Below, piece after piece: positions 1 through 4,383 of a stretch of 6,420 nucleotides of DNA. The DNA lies in contig CADBRC010000290.1 in the NCBI GenBank assembly GCA_902796985.1, positions 1 through 6,420 of the forward strand. Direction: 5' to 3'. Position 1 is the stretch's first letter. Every line of letters begins with the position of its first letter. A program made the translations under genes and the position numbers. Under the pieces are notes generated by a model. The model made no database searches, had not been told where the DNA came from, and saw only the letters and a list, made by a program, of their open reading frames with translations. This DNA is from an uncultured Spirochaetaceae bacterium (GTDB lineage: Bacteria > Spirochaetota > Spirochaetia > Treponematales > Treponemataceae).

Positions 1-1298
1 CCGTCGTAGTACTTGCTGACGAAGAGCAGGGTCCGGTTGACCAGGTTGCCCAGGTTGCCGATCAGCTCGCTGTTGTATTTCTCGCGGAACTCCCTCCAGG
101 TGAACTGGTAGTCCTGCTTCTCGGGCCGGTTGTAGAAGATGTAGAATCTCCATGCGTCGGCCTTGATGCCGGACTCCTTGGCGTCGGTTCCGAACACGCC
201 GATTCCCCGGCTCTTGGAGAACTTGCCGTCCTCGTAGTTCAGGAACTCGGTCGATGACATGTGGTAGAGCTTGGTCCAGTTGCGCCCGCTGCCCAGCTGG
301 GTGCAGGGGAAGACCACCGTGTGGAAGGGGATGTTGTCCTTGCCGATGAACTGGAAGAGTTGGATGGGGAGCTTGTCCTTGCCGTTCTCGCTCTCCTCGG
401 GAAGCCACCAGTCCTTCCAGTCGAAGGAGGGCTTGCCCGCCGCCTTCAGCTCGTCCTCCAGCTGCTTGGTGATTGAAAGGTAGCCGATGGGGGCGTTGAA
501 CCAGACGTAGAAGACCTTGTCTTCGTAGCCCTCCTTGGGAACGGGGATGCCCCACTTGAGGTCGCGGGTTATGGCGCGCTCGTTGAGCCCGTCGCGGATC
601 CAGGCCTTGGTGATGTTTATCGCGTTCTCCGACCAGCGGCCGTCCACGCTCGCCTGCTTCATCCATGCGTCCAGCTTGTCGGAGATGGCGGGCAGGTTGA
701 TGTAGAGGTGCTTTGTCTCTTTTACGAGGGGGGTGGAACCGCAGCTGGAGCAGCGGGGGTTTTTCAGCTCCACCGGGTCGAGCAGGGAACCGCACTTGTC
801 GCACTGGTCGCCGCGCGCGTCCTCGTAGCCGCACTTGGGGCAGGTTCCGTAGACAAAGCGGTCGGCCAGGAAGCGTTCGCATTTGGGACAGTAGAGCTGC
901 TTGTTCGTGTGTTCGGTGATGTAGCCGTTCTTGTCCAGCTCCTTGAAGAAGAGCTGGGTTATCTCCGTGCATTCTTCGTTGGAGGTGCGCCCGAACTTGT
1001 CAAAGTTGATGCCGAACCACTCATATATCTCGCGGTGCTGCTCAAAGTAGTAGTCGCACAGCTCCCGGGGGGTCTTGTGCTCCTCAAGGGCCTTTGTTTC
1101 CGTCGCCGTTCCGTACTCGTCCGTACCGCAGACGAACATCGTCTCGTAGCCGCGGCTCCGGCAGAAGCGGGAGAACACGTCCGCAGAAAGGGTCTGGATG
1201 ACGTTTCCCAAATGGGGGATGTTGTTCACGTAGGGCAGGGCAGACGTGACAAGCCTTCTATTGTTGCTCTTTGCAGGTAGACCTTTGATTTCGCTCAT
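1..1298 (-). CDS. metG: methionyl-tRNA synthetase, N-terminal 432 residues (C-terminus beyond the left edge)
   Basis: Class I aminoacyl-tRNA synthetase that charges tRNA-Met with methionine using ATP, in the cytoplasm. I translated the minus strand from the ATG at 1298-1296. The HIGH-type motif is PHLGN at residues 28-32, within TSALPYVNNIPHLGN. Four CxxC zinc knuckles follow at C137/C140, C153/C156, C166/C169 and C183/C186, an arrangement I associate with the archaeal-like MetRS group. WFNAPIGY-type Rossmann-fold core sequence comes next, and the KMSKS loop is KFSKS at residues 359-363 (DNA 210-224). The reading frame is open to base 1, so the anticodon-binding domain and any C-terminal OB-fold domain are missing from view; the family is usually about 550-800 residues. 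The ATG at 1298 is the only plausible start: an in-frame TAG lies three codons upstream and no other ATG precedes the catalytic fold. No Shine-Dalgarno is present, and the -10 box ends 8 nt before the ATG, suggesting a leaderless transcript. Confidence 0.97.
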   Translation of the reverse strand, partial: MSEIKGLPAKSNNRRLVTSALPYVNNIPHLGNVIQTLSADVFSRFCRSRGYETMFVCGTDEYGTATETKALEEHKTPRELCDYYFEQHREIYEWFGINFDKFGRTSNEECTEITQLFFKELDKNGYITEHTNKQLYCPKCERFLADRFVYGTCPKCGYEDARGDQCDKCGSLLDPVELKNPRCSSCGSTPLVKETKHLYINLPAISDKLDAWMKQASVDGRWSENAINITKAWIRDGLNERAITRDLKWGIPVPKEGYEDKVFYVWFNAPIGYLSITKQLEDELKAAGKPSFDWKDWWLPEESENGKDKLPIQLFQFIGKDNIPFHTVVFPCTQLGSGRNWTKLYHMSSTEFLNYEDGKFSKSRGIGVFGTDAKESGIKADAWRFYIFYNRPEKQDYQFTWREFREKYNSELIGNLGNLVNRTLLFVSKYYD

Positions 1299-1306
1299 AA
1301 GGGGCT

Positions 1307-1335
1307 ATTATAGAAGAAAAAGCGGGGATTTGCAA
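1307..1335 (-). promoter_or_regulatory. metG promoter abutting the start codon
   Basis: Read on the minus strand, a -35 element TTGCAA (1335-1330, 4/6 to consensus) is followed by exactly 17 bp and a perfect -10 TATAAT (1312-1307). Only AGCCCCTT separates the -10 from the metG ATG (1298-1296). A transcription start 6-8 nt after the -10 falls on or within about 2 nt of the ATG. The consensus match is seen directly; promoter activity and leaderless translation are inferred. Confidence 0.75.
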
Positions 1336-1339
1336 TACA

Positions 1340-1368
1340 CACAGCGCAAGCAGGTGCGTAGCGCTGTG
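1340..1368. repeat. 8-bp inverted repeat upstream of the metG promoter
   Basis: CACAGCGC (1340-1347) is matched perfectly by GCGCTGTG (1361-1368) across a 13-nt gap. The dyad sits 4 bp upstream of the metG -35 element, where an activator or repressor could bind. It has no T-run on either strand, so it is not a canonical intrinsic terminator. It could also form a hairpin in any transcript reading through from glsB. The symmetry is certain, the function is unknown. Confidence 0.55.
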
Positions 1369-1391
1369 CCTTATGATGGAAAGGGATACAC

Positions 1392-1567
1392 CTATACCGT
1401 CCGACACTTTTTTCGGTGTCGGGCGACACTCTGTTCGGTGCTGTACGGCACTTTTTTCGGTGTCGGGCGACACTCTGTTCGGTGCTGTACGGCACTCTTT
1501 TCGGTGTCGGGCGACACTTTTCTCGGTGCCGTACGACACTTTTTTCGGTGTCGGACGACACTTTTTC
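1392..1567. repeat. tandem array of eight 22-bp palindromic units
   Basis: Eight contiguous 22-bp units begin at 1392, 1414, 1436, 1458, 1480, 1502, 1524 and 1546, with no insertions between them. Each is CGGTG(14-nt imperfect palindrome) followed by a T-rich tail. Units at 1414, 1458 and 1502 carry type A, GTGTCGGGCGACAC. Units at 1436 and 1480 carry type B, GTGCTGTACGGCAC. Those at 1524 and 1546 are variants of B and A, so A and B alternate in a 44-bp higher-order period. The unit at 1392 keeps only the right half of the palindrome, and a left-half remnant (1568-1575) follows the last unit, so the array decays at both edges. It lies in the glsB-metG intergenic region, 57 nt upstream of the metG -35. 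Ends are defined to within a few bases. Function is unknown. Confidence 0.9.
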
Positions 1568-1573
1568 TGGTGC

Positions 1574-1601
1574 TGGCCGTGATGCATTCCGGTCACGGCC
1601 A
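1574..1601. other. hairpin just downstream of the glsB stop codon
   Basis: TGGCCGTGA (1574-1582) pairs perfectly with TCACGGCCA (1593-1601) around a 10-nt loop, starting 5 nt after the glsB stop codon on the minus strand. The position suits a 3' end or mRNA-stabilising hairpin for glsB. On the minus strand the stem is followed by GCACCAGAAAAAG rather than a T-run, so it is not a typical intrinsic terminator. Confidence 0.5.
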
Positions 1602-1606
1602 TAATG

Positions 1607-1858
1607 CTAGAACTTCTTGCCCATGATGGCCCGGACAATCGCAATCAGGATGCAGGTACCGATTACGCCGATGATGACCTGGCCGATAAAGCCTGCAAAG
1701 CTGATTCCGAGCAGCCCCGCAAGCCAGTTGCCGAGCGCGCCTCCGACGATTCCCAGCAGGGCCGTGAACCAGAATCCGTGGGAACTGCCCATAAACATTC
1801 CGGCCAGCCATCCGATCAAGGCTCCAACCAGAATACTGATGATAAGACTGACAAGCAT
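1607..1858 (-). CDS. GlsB/YeaQ/YmgE family small membrane protein
   Basis: An 83-residue, almost entirely hydrophobic protein of the GlsB/YeaQ/YmgE family, also called transglycosylase-associated or general-stress membrane proteins. The biochemical role of the family is not established. Three membrane segments are visible at about residues 3-24, 28-48 and 58-79, with the glycine-rich helices typical of the family (LVGALIGWLAG, LLGIVGGALGNWLAGLLG, FIGQVIIGVIGTCILI) and a short basic tail, GKKF. The length matches the family norm of about 80-90 residues. The start is well supported: AGGAGG (1869-1864) lies 5 nt before the ATG. The gene is divergent from pgi and codirectional with metG, but a 308-bp gap and a separate metG promoter argue against one simple operon. 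Confidence 0.93.
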   Translation of the reverse strand: MLVSLIISILVGALIGWLAGMFMGSSHGFWFTALLGIVGGALGNWLAGLLGISFAGFIGQVIIGVIGTCILIAIVRAIMGKKF

Positions 1859-1863
1859 ATCTT

Positions 1864-1869
1864 CCTCCT
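1864..1869 (-). promoter_or_regulatory. Shine-Dalgarno of the GlsB-family gene
   Basis: A perfect AGGAGG on the minus strand, 5 nt from the ATG at 1858. It is the only perfect Shine-Dalgarno among the starts visible in this window, and contrasts with the metG, 3650 and flippase starts, which have none. Confidence 0.85.
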
Positions 1870-1914
1870 ATGTAAAAAATAAAAATGGGAAAAACTCCTC
1901 TTCCGATACGGTCG

Positions 1915-1923
1915 ATTATAGCA
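1915..1923 (-). promoter_or_regulatory. extended -10 promoter of the GlsB-family gene
   Basis: On the minus strand a perfect TATAAT (1920-1915) is preceded by TGC, giving the TGn extended -10 pattern. No convincing -35 lies 16-18 bp upstream, which is common for extended -10 promoters. The predicted start near 1908 would give a leader of about 50 nt ending in the AGGAGG site. Confidence 0.65.
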
Positions 1924-1938
1924 CAAATTGGCGAACTT

Positions 1939-1947
1939 TGATATAGT
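1939..1947 (+). promoter_or_regulatory. extended -10 promoter of pgi
   Basis: TATAGT (1942-1947, 5/6 to consensus) is preceded by TGA, a TGn extended -10. No clear -35 is seen; its expected position (about 1919-1924) overlaps the -10 of the divergent GlsB-family promoter. The predicted start near 1954 gives a leader of about 29 nt, with AGAGG (1973-1977) 5 nt before the pgi ATG as the ribosome-binding site. Confidence 0.6.
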
Positions 1948-1982
1948 GTACAGGAATAAATTTCGCATTACTAGAGGTTTTT

Positions 1983-3572
1983 ATGTCTACATCTATCTCT
2001 TGGAACAACCTGGACACGCTGGAGAGCTTCAAGAAGCTCCAGTCTCTCAAAGGCAGGGTATCCGTCGCAAAGGAGCTGTCCGGCTCCGGTGCGGTGGAAC
2101 GGATAGGCAAGTGCTCAATTCAGATGGGCGGCGGCCTGACCTACAACTACGCCGCAAAGCAGGTTGACGGCCAGATTGTCGATGTCTTCCAGAAGCTTGC
2201 GGACGAGGCTGACCTGACCGGCAAGTACGAGGCCCTGTATAACGGGGAGGTCATAAACCTCGGCGAGAAGCGAATGGTCCTGCACCAGCTGACCCGCGGC
2301 CAGCTTGGCAAGGACGTGACGGCTGACGGCACGAACAAGCGGAGCTTCTACGTCGAGCAGCAGAAGAAGATTGCAGCTTTCGCCGGGGACGTGCACTCCG
2401 GTAAGATCGTCAACGAGAAGGGCGAGAAATACACGTCCGTCTGCCAGATCGGTATAGGCGGCTCTGACCTGGGCCCCCGCGCCATGTACCTCGCTCTGGA
2501 GAACTGGGCGAAGGCGAAGGGCTGCTTCAAGATGGACGCACACTTCATTTCCAACGTCGACCCTGACGATGCGGCTGCCGTGCTTGCTTCTCTGGATCTT
2601 GCCAAGACCATCTTCATACTCGTCTCCAAGAGCGGTACGACGCTTGAGACGCTGACCAACCAGTCTTTTGTCAACGACTTCCTCAAGAATGCGGGGCTTG
2701 ACCCTTCCAAGCACATGATTGCCGTCACGAGCGAGACTTCTCCCCTGGCGAAGAGTCCCGACTACCTGGCTGCCTTCTTTATGGACGACTATATCGGCGG
2801 CCGCTATTCCTCCACTTCCGCCGTCGGAGGTGCAATCCTCAGCCTGGCATTCGGCCCGGAGGTGTTCGATGCATTCCTTAAGGGTGCCGCAGAAGAGGAC
2901 AAGAAGGCGACCGAAAAGGACGTGACCAGGAACGCCGCCATGATGGACGCGCTGATCGGCCTCTATGAGCGCAACGTGCAGGGCTACCCCTCAACGGCTG
3001 TACTTCCCTATTCGCAGGCCCTGTCCCGCTTCCCTGCCCACCTGCAGCAGCTGGACATGGAGTCCAACGGAAAGAGCGTCAACCGCTTCGGTCAGAAGAT
3101 CGGGTACGTGACCGGTCCTGTCATCTTCGGTGAGCCGGGAACGAACGGCCAGCACTCCTTCTACCAGCTGCTCCATCAGGGCACCGACATCATCCCCCTC
3201 CAGTTCATCGCGTTCAGGAAGGGGCAGACCGGAAAGGATGTCGTCATTCAGGATTCCACCAGCCAGAAGAAGCTCTGCGCCAACGTGGTTGCCCAGATTG
3301 TCGCCTTCTCATGCGGCAAGGACGACGAGAACCCCAACAAGTTCTTTGCCGGCGGCCGTCCTTCCAGCCTGATTTACGGTGACGAGCTGACGCCCGAGAG
3401 CCTTGGAGCCCTGCTCGCTCACTACGAGAACAAGGTGATGTTCCAGGGCTTCCTCTGGAACGTCAACTCCTTTGACCAGGAGGGAGTCCAGCTGGGCAAG
3501 GTCCTGGCAAAGGCCGTCCTTTCTGACAAGATGGATCCGGCCCTCAAGACTTTCGCCGGCTTGCTCATCTAA
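1983..3572 (+). CDS. pgi: glucose-6-phosphate isomerase
   Basis: Cytoplasmic enzyme that interconverts glucose 6-phosphate and fructose 6-phosphate in glycolysis and gluconeogenesis. The 529-residue product contains two SIS sugar-isomerase folds. The phosphate-binding loop is SKSGTT at residues 215-220. The family signature DYIGGRYSSTSAVGG starts at D269. The catalytic base glutamate is E360 in MESNGK, and the ring-opening histidine is H391 in GTNGQHSF. The C-terminal catalytic lysine is K506 in FDQEGVQLGK. In that last signature the residue after GV is Gln rather than the usual Glu, while the lysine is kept. The length is near that of typical bacterial enzymes (about 530-550). The ATG at 1983 has AGAGG 5 nt upstream and begins MSTSISWNNLDTLESFKKL. 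It appears to be a single-gene unit with its own extended -10 promoter and a downstream hairpin. Confidence 0.98.
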   Translation: MSTSISWNNLDTLESFKKLQSLKGRVSVAKELSGSGAVERIGKCSIQMGGGLTYNYAAKQVDGQIVDVFQKLADEADLTGKYEALYNGEVINLGEKRMVLHQLTRGQLGKDVTADGTNKRSFYVEQQKKIAAFAGDVHSGKIVNEKGEKYTSVCQIGIGGSDLGPRAMYLALENWAKAKGCFKMDAHFISNVDPDDAAAVLASLDLAKTIFILVSKSGTTLETLTNQSFVNDFLKNAGLDPSKHMIAVTSETSPLAKSPDYLAAFFMDDYIGGRYSSTSAVGGAILSLAFGPEVFDAFLKGAAEEDKKATEKDVTRNAAMMDALIGLYERNVQGYPSTAVLPYSQALSRFPAHLQQLDMESNGKSVNRFGQKIGYVTGPVIFGEPGTNGQHSFYQLLHQGTDIIPLQFIAFRKGQTGKDVVIQDSTSQKKLCANVVAQIVAFSCGKDDENPNKFFAGGRPSSLIYGDELTPESLGALLAHYENKVMFQGFLWNVNSFDQEGVQLGKVLAKAVLSDKMDPALKTFAGLLI

Positions 3573-3590
3573 CGGCAGTATCCAAAGATG

Positions 3591-3637
3591 AATGCGGGCT
3601 GTCCGGGCCGTTCAGGCGGTTCGGCAGCCCGCATTTT
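3591..3637 (+). terminator. terminator-like hairpin after pgi
   Basis: AATGCGGGCTG (3591-3601) pairs perfectly with CAGCCCGCATT (3625-3635), an 11-bp GC-rich stem enclosing a 23-nt loop that can fold further. The right arm runs into TTTT (3634-3637), a short T-tract. It begins 18 nt after the pgi stop and ends 12 nt before the next start codon. Termination is likely but may be partial because of the short T-run and long loop. Confidence 0.7.
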
Positions 3638-3649
3638 GCATGTACAGTC

Positions 3650-4363
3650 ATGTCGATAAACACCCTCAACGAAAGCGAACTGCACCGCGTCCTCAAAAGC
3701 CTGTATAAGGAGAACAACGAGGGCTGCGAGCTGGAGGCTGAATACGGCCCCTACATCGTTGATATAAAGACGGCGGATGGGAACGTCATAGAGGTACAGA
3801 CCCAGAACCTGGGGCACCTGAAGGAAAAGATAGGTTACTTCACCGGTAAAAGGAAAAAGATTACGGTTGTCTGGCCCATCGTAAAAGACAAGCGCATAGA
3901 GACCCGCCTGCTGGACGGGAGCATAAAGCTGACGAAGAGTCCCAAACACCAGAGCATATACACGTCATTCCGGGAGCTGACAGCCCTTGCCCCCTTCCTC
4001 CTTTCCTCATATTTCTACCTGGACGCGGTGGAGCTTTCCGTCATCGAAGAGCGGCGGCAGACCGAAGGGAAGGTGCAGTCCCAGAACGGGAGGAGACGGT
4101 TCAGGCGGGACTGGCTCAAAACCGGCAAGCGGGTGCAGGAGATTGGGGCGGTGACAAGCTTCCACGGCAAGCGGAGCTGGAAGGCTCTCCTGCCCAAAGG
4201 TCTGGACGGCGAGTTCTACCGGGGCAGCTTCTGCAAGGCTCTCAAGGACGCAGGTGTGAAGCTGACTGCCAATGACGCTGCGCTGATGCTCTGGGTTTAC
4301 GCTAAAATGGGGCTTATGGAGCGGCGGAAAGAGGGAAGAATGTATGTTTACAAGCTCAAATAA
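3650..4363 (+). CDS. uncharacterised protein with possible PD-(D/E)xK-like N-terminus and C-terminal winged helix
   Basis: A 237-residue soluble protein with no assigned function. The first ~80 residues run helix-strand-strand-strand: acidic residues E27/E29/E31, then YIVDIKTADGNVIEVQTQN, then a basic helix LKEKIGYFTGKRKKI and strand ITVVWPI. The D38-x9-E48-x-Q50 pattern resembles the active site of restriction-endonuclease-like folds in the variant where Gln replaces the usual Lys. From memory it resembles a widespread group of roughly 230-250-residue uncharacterised bacterial proteins with a VID...IEIQT core. The middle (about residues 140-165) is rich in Arg and Lys, and the last ~70 residues look like a winged helix ending in basic KEGRMYVYKLK. 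The ATG at 3650 is the first in frame but has no Shine-Dalgarno, and no clear promoter was found; it may depend on read-through of the pgi hairpin. Nuclease activity is conjecture. Confidence 0.85.
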   Translation: MSINTLNESELHRVLKSLYKENNEGCELEAEYGPYIVDIKTADGNVIEVQTQNLGHLKEKIGYFTGKRKKITVVWPIVKDKRIETRLLDGSIKLTKSPKHQSIYTSFRELTALAPFLLSSYFYLDAVELSVIEERRQTEGKVQSQNGRRRFRRDWLKTGKRVQEIGAVTSFHGKRSWKALLPKGLDGEFYRGSFCKALKDAGVKLTANDAALMLWVYAKMGLMERRKEGRMYVYKLK

Positions 4364-4376
4364 TCCGTGCTAGTAT
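4347..4376 (+). promoter_or_regulatory. flippase-gene promoter abutting its start codon
   Basis: TTTACA (4347-4352, 5/6 to the -35 consensus), an 18-bp spacer and TAGTAT (4371-4376, 4/6 to the -10 consensus), with TGC before the -10 giving an extended TGn element. The -35 lies inside the last codons of the upstream gene. Only AGCCCCT separates the -10 from the ATG at 4384, so the predicted transcription start is at or next to the start codon. The same AGCCCCT(T)-ATG arrangement occurs at metG. Confidence 0.65.
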
Positions 4377-4383
4377 AGCCCCT

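Noticed and set aside
708..1280. 190-residue plus-strand frame
   Set aside because: Antisense shadow of metG, whose minus-strand frame has clear catalytic and zinc motifs.
1299..1391. T-box or SAM riboswitch upstream of metG
   Set aside because: The promoter lies directly against the start codon, leaving no leader, and no T-box or SAM-aptamer motif is visible.
1392..1567. CRISPR array
   Set aside because: Units are contiguous 22-bp tandem copies with no unique spacers between them, and there are no cas genes nearby.
1258..1644. Minus-strand 128-residue frame and plus-strand frames (1246-1626, 1373-1582, 1416-1604) as genes
   Set aside because: They are translations of the 22-bp array in frames that happen to lack stops. 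They overlap metG and glsB, and none has a ribosome-binding site I trust.
2115..2714. 199-residue minus-strand frame inside pgi
   Set aside because: Shadow frame opposite a strongly conserved pgi with no independent features.
3640..3708. 22-residue frame starting at the ATG at 3640
   Set aside because: Overlaps the start of the 237-residue gene out of frame, has no ribosome-binding site and no recognisable content.
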